From contig JADZDJ010000133.1 in the NCBI GenBank assembly GCA_020851115.1, positions 1 through 64,000 on the forward strand: a DNA stretch of 64,000 nt, in the 5' to 3' direction. The stretch is from Pirellulales bacterium (lineage in GTDB: Bacteria > Planctomycetota > Planctomycetia > Pirellulales > JADZDJ01). A model generated the notes under the pieces. That model was not told where the DNA came from. It saw only the letters and a program-made list of their open reading frames with translations, and ran no database searches. Shown here one piece after another: positions 45,735 through 57,358 of the stretch. The translations under genes were made by a program, and so were the position numbers. Each line of letters begins with the position of its first letter. Within the stretch, counting starts at the first letter, position 1.

Positions 45735-45901
45735 CTTGCGGTTCATCGTCGGCTGAGCAAATGGTCGTCCACCCGAAGCGAGTCGCAACGTATCGTTGCG
45801 TCCAGCCTGCCGTCGAGTGGAGACGCTCGCACACCGTACCGCTGGAAAACGACCGGTAACTCTCGATTCGCATATTCCAACTGACCTCTGATCACTGACG
45901 C

Positions 45902-47716
<1,815 letters not shown>

Positions 47717-47717
47717 G

Positions 47718-47858
47718 ATGATTGCGGCCAAGAATTTTGAGCCGGACAACGCGGGGTCGTGGTTCTGGATGGACGTGCTGCTGCCAGTGATCTTGCTGTC
47801 GTCCATTGCGGCCTACTGGCGGCAGCAACGACGAACCACATCGCTTGCAGATCGTTGA
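47718..47858 (+). CDS. Possible 46-residue single-span membrane protein
   Basis: Starts one base after the lepA stop and runs 46 codons to TGA. Sequence: MIAAKNFEPDNAGSWFW, hydrophobic DVLLPVILLSSIAAYW, then a basic end RQQRRTTSLADR. This is the pattern of a small inner-membrane protein with the positive end inside. No recognisable ribosome binding site of its own; translation could be coupled to lepA. The size makes chance occurrence possible, so this is a candidate. Confidence 0.5.
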   Translation: MIAAKNFEPDNAGSWFWMDVLLPVILLSSIAAYWRQQRRTTSLADR

Positions 47859-48049
47859 GCGACGGCACGGCCAAAGCACGATTATTTCTGACTTGCGCTC
47901 GATTCGCCCCAGATTTCCGCCGCAAGTGATGTGCAGGCTGATTCGAGAAACCGCACCGTTCGCAGAACGCCTTCCAAGCCGATCGAAATCGGCCAGTGCG
48001 CGGCTTGTACCCTGCTCGTCGCAATCTCCCGACAACTCGAAACTCGTCG

Positions 48050-49261
48050 TCAATTGCGCATCGATGTCTCAGTTTTCCGTGATGGAGCCTTCGTTCCCTT
48101 GGGCAGGTTTCGCTTGTCGCTTGCGCTGGAGAGAACTTTCGCTGGCAGCCAGTCCCTGACTGCGTGTGTCAAGCGAAGCGCCTGGGCACGCAGGCCGCCG
48201 GCGCGATAGTGCGTGTATTGATCGGCGGGTTGCAGTCGGGTGAGCCAAGGGCGTTTGCAGTCGAAATAATCGGGGCCGAGGTCGATCAAATGGTCGCCGC
48301 GCCGGCAGCTATCTTCGATCATTTGCGCCATCAGCACCGTGCCAGCGCCTTGTTGGGCAATGCTAGCATCGAAGCCGGAACGCAAGCCGTAGACACTGCC
48401 TCGATAATAATAGTTGTAAGCAAAGGCCACTGGCTGTCCATCGAGCAGCAACAGATTGAGATCGACGGCGCCGGATTTGGCGGCAGCGGTGTGCGCAGCG
48501 CGCAAATAGTCGCGCACCGATGCGTGCGACAAGGTAGTTCCCGTCCGCGAACTACCCTGCCAACTGCGGCGGGCCAACTCGACGCAAGCGTCGAATAGAT
48601 CCCAGCGCGGATCGGCATCGTTCGCCGCAGCGCCCAGCGGACGATAGCGGACATGCTCGATTTCGCCGCACGTCGACAACTGCCGAACCGATCGTCGCAC
48701 ATTATTTCGCCAATGCGACTTTCGGCTGCGCCAATACGTTTCCCAGCCGCGGATGAGTTCGACTTGCGCCGCGGCATGCCCGCGGCTCGTGACATAATCG
48801 AATCCAGCCGTATTCAGCGATTGCACAATTGCATCGCCAATTCCACCGCGCGCCGCCCAGCGAAGTTCGAGCAAATCCCAATCGCGCGGCGTTTGCCGAA
48901 GATGCTTCAGGCCGGCTTCCAACGTGGCTGTCGGATCGGGACCGATCGGGCCGTAAAAAGTTCCCCAGCCGTGCAACGGATAGGTCAGCACTTTGACCCG
49001 ACCAACACGCCGGAATTCGATGCCGACGACGAACGGCAGAATACCGACCACTCGGCCGGCATCTTCGATCAATAAGACTCGCAACCGCTGGCCTTTGCCA
49101 AAAAATTGCCAGTAGGTTTCCAGCCATTCGAGCGATTGAAACCAGGTGGCGTCCGCAGTCTCGCATAACAACTCGCCCCAGGCTAATCGTAATCCAGCAA
49201 GTTGCGGAAGCGTGTTGAGTTCGCGGACGACTCGCATGGTCTCGTCGAATTTGCAAGGCAT
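48050..49261 (-). CDS. GNAT-fold acetyltransferase, CelD/FemAB-like
   Basis: 403 residues from the ATG at 49261. Middle and end resemble the cellulose-biosynthesis CelD / FemAB-like acyltransferase fold: RVLLIEDAGRVVGILPFVV in the first half, WETYWRSRKSHWRNNVRRSVRQL near 195, and LNLLLLDGQPVAFAYNYYYRGSVYGLRSGFDASIAQQGAGTVLMAQMIEDSCRRGDHLIDLGPDYFDCKRPWL near 290-365. Such proteins add acyl or aminoacyl groups in exopolysaccharide or cell-wall synthesis. No polysaccharide genes lie next to it. Start uncertain: the frame opens 37 codons further up. Confidence 0.87.
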   Translation of the reverse strand: MPCKFDETMRVVRELNTLPQLAGLRLAWGELLCETADATWFQSLEWLETYWQFFGKGQRLRVLLIEDAGRVVGILPFVVGIEFRRVGRVKVLTYPLHGWGTFYGPIGPDPTATLEAGLKHLRQTPRDWDLLELRWAARGGIGDAIVQSLNTAGFDYVTSRGHAAAQVELIRGWETYWRSRKSHWRNNVRRSVRQLSTCGEIEHVRYRPLGAAANDADPRWDLFDACVELARRSWQGSSRTGTTLSHASVRDYLRAAHTAAAKSGAVDLNLLLLDGQPVAFAYNYYYRGSVYGLRSGFDASIAQQGAGTVLMAQMIEDSCRRGDHLIDLGPDYFDCKRPWLTRLQPADQYTHYRAGGLRAQALRLTHAVRDWLPAKVLSSASDKRNLPKGTKAPSRKTETSMRN

Positions 49262-49566
49262 ATTCAGGCCGAAAATCCAGCCAGACGGTTCGGTCGCAGC
49301 AGCTTCAAATCGCTGCTCAAGCCTACCGTATAATGTGTTGCCGTGGCCGAGCAAATTCCTGTTGACAGGCAACTTGTGGTAGATTTGTGGAGGTTAGTCA
49401 ACGCCCGTTGCCAGGAAGCAGCGCGGAGGCATTTCAAGAAATTTTGTAGCACCGGCAATACCACGTGGTATCCGGCGGTGTTGAACTTAACGGGCATCAA
49501 TTGGTAAGTCGCCTCGTGAAATCTGCCGACGGCAGATCCGCCGATGGCATCTGCGGGAGCCCTAAA
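49262..49566. other. 305-base divergent gap between the GNAT gene and the DUF1549 gene
   Basis: Contains a TATAAT at 49329-49334 on the plus strand, without a good -35 element at the right distance, so it is only a weak promoter candidate for the DUF1549 gene (leader would be about 230 bases). No gene-like frame is visible. Confidence 0.35.
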
Positions 49567-51303
49567 ATGGCACATCCGGCGTCGTTTTTCCGGTGGTCGT
49601 TGCTGGCCAGCGTTTGGGGGCTTGCCGCCGTGGCCGCTTTCGTGCCTGCCATTCAGGCCCGTGCGGCCGAGAAAAGCCCGAAGCGCACGATGGCCCAGGA
49701 GCCGCTGATCGAGCCGCCAAATGCCAAGTCCGTAGCTGCGCTTCGCGCAAATCCGATGCTCAAATCGGCCCTTGAGACGGCGCAGCAAGTCGATCGGTTG
49801 CTTGCGAACGAACTATCTCCACCGGGCAGCGATCCATCGGCCTCCGTCGGACGAGCCGCCAGCAACGAAGTTCTCTTACGGCGGATTTATCTCGATCTGA
49901 TTGGTCGCAATCCGACGCCCGAAGAAGTAACCGCTTTTGCGTTCGATCCTTCGGACGACAAGCGGGCGAACGTCGTCGATCAATTACTCGAACGCGACGA
50001 ATTCGGCGCAAACTGGGCCCGTTATTGGCGCGATGTGGTGATGTTCCGCCGTAGCGACGACCGCGGCCAGATCGCCGGTCCGGCGATGATCGAATATCTC
50101 ACGGACCAGTTCAACAAGAATACCTCGTGGGATGTCATTGCCCGCTCGTTCATCACCGCTACCGGCGATGTGCGCGAGAACGGCGCCACCGGCCTCATCA
50201 TGGCTCAAGAAGGCGACACGGCGAACATCGCGTCCGAAGTATCGCGTATTTTCATCGGCGTCCAGATTCAATGCGCCCAGTGTCACGACCACAAAACCGA
50301 CCGCTGGAAGCGCGAACAATTTCACCAACTAGCGGCGTTCTTCCCGCGTGTCACCATACGGCCGCTGCGCAATGCGGACAAACGGTCGTTCCAAGTCGTG
50401 GGCGTCAACCAGCAGCGCCGCCTGCGCGGATCCAATCAGAAGGGAGGAGAGCTCGAACATTATATGCCCGACCTGGAGAATCCCACGGCGCGGGGCGAAA
50501 AGATGAATCCAGTCTTCTTTCTCACGGAGCAAACGCTCGAATCAGGTAGCACCGATGCCCAGCGCCGCGAGGCGGTCGCCAAGTGGATTACCTCGCCCCA
50601 AAACCAATGGTTTGCCAAAGCATTCGTCAATCGCATCTGGGCGGAACTCGTCGGCGAAGGGTTTTATCATCCGATCGACGATCTTGGCCCCGATCGCGAT
50701 TGCACCGCGCCGCAAACCATGGAATTACTTGCGAAGAACTTCGTCGCCAGCAAGTTCGATATCAAGCATCTCTTTCGCACGATTGCCGCCACGTCGGCCT
50801 ATCAGCGCGAAAGTTGCACGCGACGAAATGCCACGGAAACTGCCTTCGCGAACAATTGCCCGCAGCGGCTGCGCGGCGATCAGCTTTATAACTCGCTGTT
50901 GACCGCGCTCGGATTCCGAGATTTCGTGCCCGGCGGCGGACGATATGCCTTGTTGCGCGGGCCTAGAGGCCAGTTCGACCAAGTGTTTGGCTACGATCCA
51001 AGCGATCCGCGCGACGAGGTGGTTGGGACCATTCCGCAAGCGCTCATGCTGATGAATGGCACACTGATCAACAGCATGATTCGTGCCAATCGCCGCACCG
51101 AATTGGGCAGCCTACTCGCTTCGACCGACGACAACGAAGCGGCGATCGTTGAGTTATATTTACGCTGCCTGAGTCGCGAGCCAAACAGCGCGGAACTGCA
51201 AACGTGCTTGACGCATGTGAACCAAACGGGCAATCGCTCTCAGGCGTTTGAAGATGTGCTGTGGGCGCTGGTGAACTCGACGGAGTTCCTAGTTCGCAAG
51301 TAG
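49567..51303 (+). CDS. DUF1549/DUF1553 secreted protein
   Basis: 578 residues from the ATG at 49567 (GGGAG upstream). Signal peptide of about 37 residues (SLLASVWGLAAVAAFVPAIQARAA). DUF1549: VLLRRIYLDLIGRNPTPEEVTAFAFDPSDDKRANVVDQLLERDEFGANWARYWRDVVMFRR, with CAQCHDHKTDRW downstream, a CxxCH resembling a c-heme site, then DUF1553 with AVAKWITSPQNQWFAKAFVNRIWAELVGEGFYHPIDDLG and IPQALMLMNG. These exported proteins are hugely expanded in planctomycetes; role unproven, often thought to be linked to sulfated glycan use or respiration. Paired with the DUF1501 gene downstream, the usual arrangement. Confidence 0.95.
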   Translation: MAHPASFFRWSLLASVWGLAAVAAFVPAIQARAAEKSPKRTMAQEPLIEPPNAKSVAALRANPMLKSALETAQQVDRLLANELSPPGSDPSASVGRAASNEVLLRRIYLDLIGRNPTPEEVTAFAFDPSDDKRANVVDQLLERDEFGANWARYWRDVVMFRRSDDRGQIAGPAMIEYLTDQFNKNTSWDVIARSFITATGDVRENGATGLIMAQEGDTANIASEVSRIFIGVQIQCAQCHDHKTDRWKREQFHQLAAFFPRVTIRPLRNADKRSFQVVGVNQQRRLRGSNQKGGELEHYMPDLENPTARGEKMNPVFFLTEQTLESGSTDAQRREAVAKWITSPQNQWFAKAFVNRIWAELVGEGFYHPIDDLGPDRDCTAPQTMELLAKNFVASKFDIKHLFRTIAATSAYQRESCTRRNATETAFANNCPQRLRGDQLYNSLLTALGFRDFVPGGGRYALLRGPRGQFDQVFGYDPSDPRDEVVGTIPQALMLMNGTLINSMIRANRRTELGSLLASTDDNEAAIVELYLRCLSREPNSAELQTCLTHVNQTGNRSQAFEDVLWALVNSTEFLVRK

Positions 51304-51544
51304 CAAGCAGTCGCGAAAAAACACTCGATCTCGCTGGCATTTCAGACAGAGAATCCACCGATTGCGCAGATTTCATAAATTGATGGAACTGAGCAACAAC
51401 ACACTTTTCCGCAGTGGGTGAGACCAAACGCGGGAAAAATGCGGTTCCCGTTGCGAGATCACTGGACCAGTGTGTTCTGAAACGGGCAAATCGTATTTTT
51501 CAAACAGCGGCTGCCAATGGTGCGGCCGAATTTCAAGGTGCCTT

Positions 51545-52846
51545 ATGACGCACAAATATCATCACTGCATTGATGTCAAAATGAACCGTGATGGTGCCGT
51601 CGGCCGGCGCGATTTTCTCCGCGGTATTGCGACCGTAGCAACTGCCGGCAGCGCACTGAACTGGGCCGATCTGGTGACGGCCGAAGCTCCGGCGCTGCGC
51701 CAGCGCGGGATGGCGTGCATTCTGCTTTGGATGCAAGGCGGGCCGAGCCAGTTTGAGACGTTCAGCCCCAAGCCCGGACACAGCAATGGCGGCGAGACGA
51801 AAGCCATATCGACGGCGGTTGCGGGCATTCAAATTGCCGACAGCTATCCTGAAATTGCCAAGCAGATGAAACATTTAGCGATCGTACGCTCAATGACCAG
51901 CAAGGAAGGGGCGCATCCGCGGGCCACGCAACTGTTGCACACCGGCTATTTGCCGATGGCCAGTGTGAAATATCCCACGCTCGGTTCGCTCGTGGCCCAC
52001 GAGAGTGCCGAACGGACCAGCGAACTTCCCTCGTTCGTTCGCATCGGCGGTGGCCGCAACAGCGGCGGTGGAGCGGGATTCCTCGGCGCCCAGTACGACC
52101 CGTTCGACATCGGCGACGCGAACTCGCCGCCGACGAACGCCACGCCGGCCACCGAGGTCGCTCGATTCAAGCAGCGGCTTGGCCTGCTCGACCGCCTCGA
52201 GAGCGCGGCGCAAGGTGGCCAGTTGTCGGCAGAGACCTCCGAGCATCGCCAGCTCTATCAGCGCGCCTTGAAGATGATTCTCAGCCCCGAGATGAAAGCG
52301 TTCGATCTGAGCAAAGAGCCAGAAAAATTGCGCGACGCGTACGGCCGTACTCAATTTGGAGCCGGTTGCTTGCTCGCACGGCGATTGATCGAATCGGGCG
52401 TTACATTTGTCGAGGTCGCTTTGAACGGCTGGGATACGCACCAAGACAATTTCAAACGTACCACCGCGCTGTCGGAACAAGTCGATCGGCCGTTCGCCGC
52501 CTTGCTGGCCGATTTGCACGACCGCGGCATGATCGACCAAACGCTCGTTATCTGGATGGGTGAATTCGGCCGCACACCGCGAATTAATCCCAACGGTGGC
52601 CGCGATCATTATCCGCGGGCATTCAATGTGGCCCTGGCAGGGGGTGGCGTGCGCGGCGGCCAGACGATCGGCGAAACCGACGCCGGCGGCAACGACGTAA
52701 AAAGTCGCCCGGTAACCGTTCACGATTTATTTCAAACTTTCTGCAAAAGCCTGCGCATCGATGCGACGAAGGAAAACATGAGTTCCATCGGCCGGCCGAT
52801 CAAGATCGTCGATGGTGGCAAACCGGTCGTGGAGTTATTTGGCTAA
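51545..52846 (+). CDS. DUF1501 protein with Tat signal
   Basis: 433 residues from the ATG at 51545, with AAGG about seven bases upstream. Twin-arginine signal GRRDFLRGIATVATAGSALN (about 20-40), so it is exported folded. DUF1501 is related to the alkaline-phosphatase/sulfatase superfamily: MACILLWMQGGPSQFETFSPKPG, VRSMTSKEGAHPRATQLLHTGY, LVIWMGEFGRTPRINPNGGRDHYPRAFNVALAGGGVRGGQ. It follows the DUF1549/DUF1553 gene by 240 bases and the two are normally found together. Function unknown. Confidence 0.95.
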   Translation: MTHKYHHCIDVKMNRDGAVGRRDFLRGIATVATAGSALNWADLVTAEAPALRQRGMACILLWMQGGPSQFETFSPKPGHSNGGETKAISTAVAGIQIADSYPEIAKQMKHLAIVRSMTSKEGAHPRATQLLHTGYLPMASVKYPTLGSLVAHESAERTSELPSFVRIGGGRNSGGGAGFLGAQYDPFDIGDANSPPTNATPATEVARFKQRLGLLDRLESAAQGGQLSAETSEHRQLYQRALKMILSPEMKAFDLSKEPEKLRDAYGRTQFGAGCLLARRLIESGVTFVEVALNGWDTHQDNFKRTTALSEQVDRPFAALLADLHDRGMIDQTLVIWMGEFGRTPRINPNGGRDHYPRAFNVALAGGGVRGGQTIGETDAGGNDVKSRPVTVHDLFQTFCKSLRIDATKENMSSIGRPIKIVDGGKPVVELFG

Positions 52847-53062
52847 GTCCGAATTGTGCGATGCATCCGAGCCGAATCGTAATGTTGTTGGTGAGCCTGC
52901 TTGGTAAATTTTCCTCGCTACAGACGCGGCTTGCGCGGGAATTTGGTGCGAATTGAAATGCCATGGATCATCGGGCAGCGACTTGAAAGCGTCGGATCTC
53001 AACCTCCGAGTAAATGGCGTTCGAAACCTTTTCGCGCACCGCTCGCGATGCCGAATCCTCAA

Positions 53063-53803
53063 TCAAAGTTTATCCTTCACAGCCAGTAGCCCGACGTGGC
53101 CGGCAGCGAATTTCATGTCGCCGTAGCCCGCTAGCCGAACGACTCGAAAGCCGAGCGAGTGTAATTGGGCGGCAAGCTTCCGTTCGTCGAGCAATTGCAC
53201 CAGGTGCGATTCCCGATCGCGGCGGAAGAGTTTTCCCACTTGTCGAAACGACGTGATGTGGCGAGTAAGCTGCTGGCGGCGCGTATTGGTTTCGACCTCC
53301 ACGAGCACCGCCCAATCGTCGCCTTCGCGGAACCGCCGCGGTGGATCGCCGCGAAGCAGTAGTTGCGGCGTCAGAAAGTCAAAGATCAAATGGCCTCCTG
53401 GCTGAAGCGCACGATGGATGCGGCCAAACATCTTCGCCAGGGCGGCAGCAGGTTTGTGCTGCCTGTCGAATAAATAATTGACGCATTCGCCAATCGAAGT
53501 AACCGCCGCGCACGTCGGCAGTTTTGCTCGCAAAAACGACTCGCAGCGGAAGTTCGCTTGCGGCGCTCGCTGCTGGGCCAACTGAATCATCGCGGGCGAA
53601 ATGTCGATCCCTTGCGCATCAAATCCGGCCGCCAACAATTGCTCCGTCCAAATGCCGCTGCCGCAGCCCAGGTCGATCACCAGCCCGGAAGTCACTTTTC
53701 CCTCGCGCAGAACCTTCAGCAAACCCGGTACTGCCCGGCGAGCAAATTCGCCGTGGCCGACGTCATGAATGTAGGCCAAGTCGTCACGATAAGGAATGGT
53801 CAT
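53063..53803 (-). CDS. Class I SAM-dependent methyltransferase
   Basis: 246 residues from the ATG at 53803. The SAM-binding motif is GLVIDLGCGSGIWTEQLLAAGFDAQGIDISPAMIQLAQQRAP (about 40-80); post motif region LQPGGHLIFDFLTPQLL. Start MTIPYRDDLAYIHDVGHGEFA is typical of a conserved family of small-molecule or unknown-target methyltransferases. The frame opens 33 codons upstream. Substrate cannot be told. Confidence 0.9.
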   Translation of the reverse strand: MTIPYRDDLAYIHDVGHGEFARRAVPGLLKVLREGKVTSGLVIDLGCGSGIWTEQLLAAGFDAQGIDISPAMIQLAQQRAPQANFRCESFLRAKLPTCAAVTSIGECVNYLFDRQHKPAAALAKMFGRIHRALQPGGHLIFDFLTPQLLLRGDPPRRFREGDDWAVLVEVETNTRRQQLTRHITSFRQVGKLFRRDRESHLVQLLDERKLAAQLHSLGFRVVRLAGYGDMKFAAGHVGLLAVKDKL

Positions 53804-53976
53804 GGCGTCGAATTTGCGAGCGAAAGCGGAGTCGGCAAGTTGACTTTCCCGTATCTCTTGGCCAATACTTATTTGACGCATCGACAAGGGCAAAGCGAGC
53901 AACCGTCATCGACTTGAATGCTTCGTCGCCGGTGACGTAGGTTCGTGCCACCTTTTTCCTGGCTCCCATTCCCATC

Positions 53977-54882
53977 ATGGCCAAATTACGCGAAATCATC
54001 GATTCCTGTCACATCAAGCCCGGCAAGAAGTTCAAGCTGAAAGATCACGATCCCGCCTGGGCCGGCAACCCAGATGTCCCCAAAAAGGAACGCAAAGAGT
54101 TCGCGGAACATTCGCTGACGCAGGACGTCGCCGAACTCGCCAACGCGCAAGAATTGCTCTACGCCTCCGACACCTGGTCGCTGCTCATCGTGCTGCAGGC
54201 GATGGATGCGGCGGGCAAAGATGGCACGATCAAGCATGTGATGTCGGGCATCAATCCGCAAGGCTGCCAAATCTATAGCTTCAAACAGCCAACGAGCGAA
54301 GAACTCGATCACAACTTTCTGTGGCGAAACATGGTGTGCTTGCCGGAGCGCGGCAAAATCGGCATCTTCAACCGCTCCTACTACGAGGAAGTGCTGGTCG
54401 TAAAGGTGCATCCAGAGTTACTGGCGGCTCAACGAATTCCCGACGCCAAGGTGAACGACAACTTTTGGAAGGCGCGCTACAATGACATCAACCACTTCGA
54501 GCAGCACCTCGCGCGCAACGGCACCCGGATTGTGAAATTCTATCTCAATCTCTCGAAGGCCGAGCAGCGCGAGCGATTCTTGGCCCGCATCGAGAACCCC
54601 GACAAACATTGGAAAATCTCGCCGTCCGATATTTCCGAACGCAAGTATTGGGACGATTACATGCAGGCGTACGACGAGTGCATCAGCGAAACCAGCACGG
54701 ATTGGGCCCCGTGGTACGTGATTCCTGCCGACCACAAGTGGGTAAGCCGCGCCCTAATCGCAAGAATCTTGACTCACGAAATTGACTCGCTGAACTTGAC
54801 GTTCCCAGAAGTAAGCCCAACGAAAAAAAAGGAAATCGAGGCGGCCAAGCAGCTACTCGAAACAGAAGAGAAGAATTCTTGA
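53977..54882 (+). CDS. Polyphosphate kinase 2 family protein
   Basis: 301 residues. Transfers phosphate between polyphosphate and nucleotides. Walker A is LQAMDAAGKDGTIKHV (about 79-94), the lid/catalytic stretch KIGIFNRSYYEEVLVVKVHPE (about 127-147), and WKISPSDISERKYWDDYMQAYDECISETSTDWAPWYVIPADHKWVSR, all in order for the single-domain PPK2 group that phosphorylates NDP or NMP. N-terminal HIKPGKKFKLKDHDPAW fits the family start. The neighbouring methyltransferase gene is divergent. Confidence 0.95.
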   Translation: MAKLREIIDSCHIKPGKKFKLKDHDPAWAGNPDVPKKERKEFAEHSLTQDVAELANAQELLYASDTWSLLIVLQAMDAAGKDGTIKHVMSGINPQGCQIYSFKQPTSEELDHNFLWRNMVCLPERGKIGIFNRSYYEEVLVVKVHPELLAAQRIPDAKVNDNFWKARYNDINHFEQHLARNGTRIVKFYLNLSKAEQRERFLARIENPDKHWKISPSDISERKYWDDYMQAYDECISETSTDWAPWYVIPADHKWVSRALIARILTHEIDSLNLTFPEVSPTKKKEIEAAKQLLETEEKNS

Positions 54883-55536
54883 AAATACACCACGACTTAC
54901 TGCCCTGACTGCTAGACCCTGCCCAACCACCGCTGTCGCATTGCCGAATCGGAGCCGCGCACGCCGGAAGCGTACCGCCGTTTTCGCCGCCTCGGTAGCG
55001 AGCGTTCACCGTCACCGTCTCACTCCGCGAGTCGAACAGCCGTTTGTGGAGTGAGAGCACTCAATTTTCCCCGGCAATGGCATCACCACCAACAATTTGG
55101 TAACAAACGCGGCCTGGGACTCGAAAACGCGGCTAGGGTGACCGTACAAGCAGATCTGTCGCAGTGGGAAAACACGGTTTGCCCGAGCGACTCCAACAGG
55201 CCCGCCCAGGGCAATTCACTATTTCAATTTGGGCACCCAAGAATTCCAGCCCGACGCGTTCGCGAGGGGTGCGATAGACTCGAATTTCCAGCATTTTCTA
55301 CTTCCTCATTGCTCACGCGGCGGGCGTCCAAGTCGTTCCATTTTGAAAGTGTGGTTCGCACGACAGCCCCGCCTATGCCTCTTGACGACTCTCCGCCGAC
55401 GACGTAGTTTAACATCAATCGCCGATTGCCCTTGCAGCGCTTCGGGGGCGGCCTATAATCCCTTAGTTTCCCGCCGCACGGCCCGTGCTAGCAAGCGCGT
55501 TCGCGCCGCGAATCGATGCATATTGAAGGCAACCGT
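54883..55536. other. 654-base gap before the tRNA gene
   Basis: No reading frame with family resemblance; the 118-codon plus-strand frame at 55051-55407 has low-complexity composition and no ribosome binding site. One inverted repeat is visible: TCTCACTCC (55018-55026) with GGAGTGAGA (55048-55056), 9 of 9, loop 21 bases. I see no known RNA family, but the length makes an unrecognised RNA possible. Confidence 0.4.
55018..55056. repeat. Hairpin-forming inverted repeat
   Basis: Nine perfect pairs, TCTCACTCC with GGAGTGAGA, around a 21-base loop; no T-run follows. Lies 136 bases after the polyphosphate kinase stop. Confidence 0.5.
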
Positions 55537-55609
55537 GCGGGTGTAGCTCAGTTGGTAGAGCACCACGTTGCCAACGTGGTTGTCGTGGGTTCGAATCCCA
55601 TCACCCGCT
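55537..55609 (+). tRNA. tRNA-Gly (anticodon GCC)
   Basis: A complete cloverleaf: acceptor GCGGGTG / CACCCGC, D arm with TAGCTCAGTTGGTAGAGCA, anticodon stem CCACG / CGTGG with loop TTGCCAA and anticodon GCC at 55570-55572, T arm GTGGGTTCGAATCCCAT, discriminator T. CCA is not encoded. It precedes the trigger factor and clpP genes. Confidence 0.97.
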
Positions 55610-55829
55610 CTTGGCGGAATCAGTTGGCTAGCGCAGATTTTGCGGGGGACAGGCCCTTCATGACACTCAGTAGACTGAATTCTTGAACCCATCGAATTCG
55701 GTAGTGCTGTGTCAGCCTGAAACAATCAGGTTTCCCAGGGCCAGGTTCCCTATTTTTGTTGGCAGATTTTTATCGTTGACAATGGATTGTCGCATTTTCC
55801 GCACCTCCATTATTTGAACCATTGTCGCA

Positions 55830-57320
55830 ATGGCTGAAACACAAACCGAATCACCCGACATCGACGACGCCGAAGTTGAACGCGAGCCGCTCAAGCTGGA
55901 AATCAAGATCGACCAGCCGAGTACGTGCCAGCGTCACGTAATCGTGAAAATTCCCCACGACGACGTCGAGAAGTATTTCGACAAGGCGTTTACCAACCTT
56001 TTGCCTACCGCGCAAGTGCCAGGCTTTCGCGCCGGCCGCGCGCCGCGCAAATTGGTCGAACATCGCTTTCGGAAGGAAGTGAAAGACCAGGTGAAGGCCG
56101 ACTTGCTCATGGACGCGATGGCCCAAGTGACCGAAGATCAAAAACTGGCCGCGATCAGCGAACCGGAATTCGACGTGGCCGCGGTCGAAGTGCCCGACGA
56201 CGGGCCGCTGACGTTCGAGTTCGACATCGAAGTGCGGCCCGAATTCGATCTGCCGAATTGGAAAGGGCTGACGATCGAGCGGCCGACGCGTCAGTTCAGC
56301 GAAAGCGACCTCGACGAGCAGATGAAGCGGTTGCTGTCGCGCCACGGCCGACTGGTCCCCTACGAAGGGGCAGCCGGTGCCGAAGACTACGTCGTCGTCA
56401 ATCTTACCTTTAAGGACGGAGAGACCGTCGTTTCTCGCGTGGAAGAGTTGTCGATTTGTATTCGGCCCACGCTCAGCTTCCGCGACGGCAAGATCGAGAA
56501 GTTCGACCAATTGATGATCGGCGCCGCGGCCGGCCAGTCGCGGTCGGCTAGCGCCAAGCTGTCGGATGATGCGCCCAACGAAGCCCTCCGCGGCAAATCG
56601 GTGACCGCCGAATTTGAAGTGCTCGAAGTCAAGAAGCTGGAACTGCCCGATCTGAACCCAGCAATGCTCGACGAGATCGGCGGATTTGATACTGAAGCAG
56701 AGCTTCGCCAGGCAGTCCGCCGCGATCTGGAAAGGCAGCTTGAGTATCATCAGCAGCAACGCGCACGGCAGCAGATTACGCAGGTGCTGGTGGCCTCGGC
56801 CAATTGGGAATTGCCGCCGGCGCTGCTCCGTCGCCAAAGCCGGCGGGAGCTGGAACGAGCGGTGCTGGAGCTGCGCCGTAGCGGCTTCGCCGAAAGCGCC
56901 ATTCGCGCTCACGAAAACGAACTGCGCCAAAACAGCTTGCTATCGACCGCGCGAGCGCTCAAGGAACACTTCATTCTCGAGCGAATCGCCGAGGAAGAAA
57001 AAATCGAAGACGAGCCGGCAGACTACGACACGGAGATTAAGCTGATCGCCGAACAAAGCGGCAAGACGGCTCGTCGCGTCCGCGCACAATTAGAAAAGCG
57101 CGGGCTGATGGACGTGCTGCGCAACCAAATTGTCGAGCGGAAGACGATCGCGCTGGTGCAGCAGCACGCCGTTTTCAAGGATGTGCCGTTCAAAATCGAA
57201 GCCCCAGATACTGAGGCCGTCGATGAATCGGCCGGCGGCGATGACGCCGAAGAGGCCATTCCCGAAGCAAAGCAGGCAGGTGAAGCGGAACCCCTACGCG
57301 AACCGCAGATGCGAACGTAG
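55830..57320 (+). CDS. tig: Trigger factor
   Basis: 496 residues, slightly long. Ribosome-bound chaperone and prolyl isomerase. The ribosome-binding signature is VPGFRAGRAPRKLVEHRFRKEV (about 64-85), followed by the FKBP-like PPIase region (GAEDYVVVNLTFKDGETV, FDQLMIGAAAGQS) and a long helical C-terminal domain. The last 60 residues are acidic and Glu/Ala rich (VDESAGGDDAEEAIPEAKQAGEAEPL), probably disordered. Followed by two clpP genes, the usual bacterial order. Confidence 0.96.
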   Translation: MAETQTESPDIDDAEVEREPLKLEIKIDQPSTCQRHVIVKIPHDDVEKYFDKAFTNLLPTAQVPGFRAGRAPRKLVEHRFRKEVKDQVKADLLMDAMAQVTEDQKLAAISEPEFDVAAVEVPDDGPLTFEFDIEVRPEFDLPNWKGLTIERPTRQFSESDLDEQMKRLLSRHGRLVPYEGAAGAEDYVVVNLTFKDGETVVSRVEELSICIRPTLSFRDGKIEKFDQLMIGAAAGQSRSASAKLSDDAPNEALRGKSVTAEFEVLEVKKLELPDLNPAMLDEIGGFDTEAELRQAVRRDLERQLEYHQQQRARQQITQVLVASANWELPPALLRRQSRRELERAVLELRRSGFAESAIRAHENELRQNSLLSTARALKEHFILERIAEEEKIEDEPADYDTEIKLIAEQSGKTARRVRAQLEKRGLMDVLRNQIVERKTIALVQQHAVFKDVPFKIEAPDTEAVDESAGGDDAEEAIPEAKQAGEAEPLREPQMRT

Positions 57321-57358
57321 AATGCCGTCAGACGTCTGTCGACAGTTGCTCGTGACCG

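Noticed and set aside
45784-45800. Perfect 7-base hairpin between glucokinase and lepA as a terminator
   Set aside because: CGCAACG / CGTTGCG pairs with a three-base loop, but no T-run follows, so termination is not supported.
49329-49334. TATAAT as a sigma-70 promoter of the DUF1549 gene
   Set aside because: No acceptable -35 element at 16-18 bases; a single hexamer occurs by chance too easily.
55051-55407. 118-codon plus-strand ORF in the tRNA-upstream gap
   Set aside because: No family resemblance, low-complexity composition and no ribosome binding site; probably chance in GC-rich DNA.
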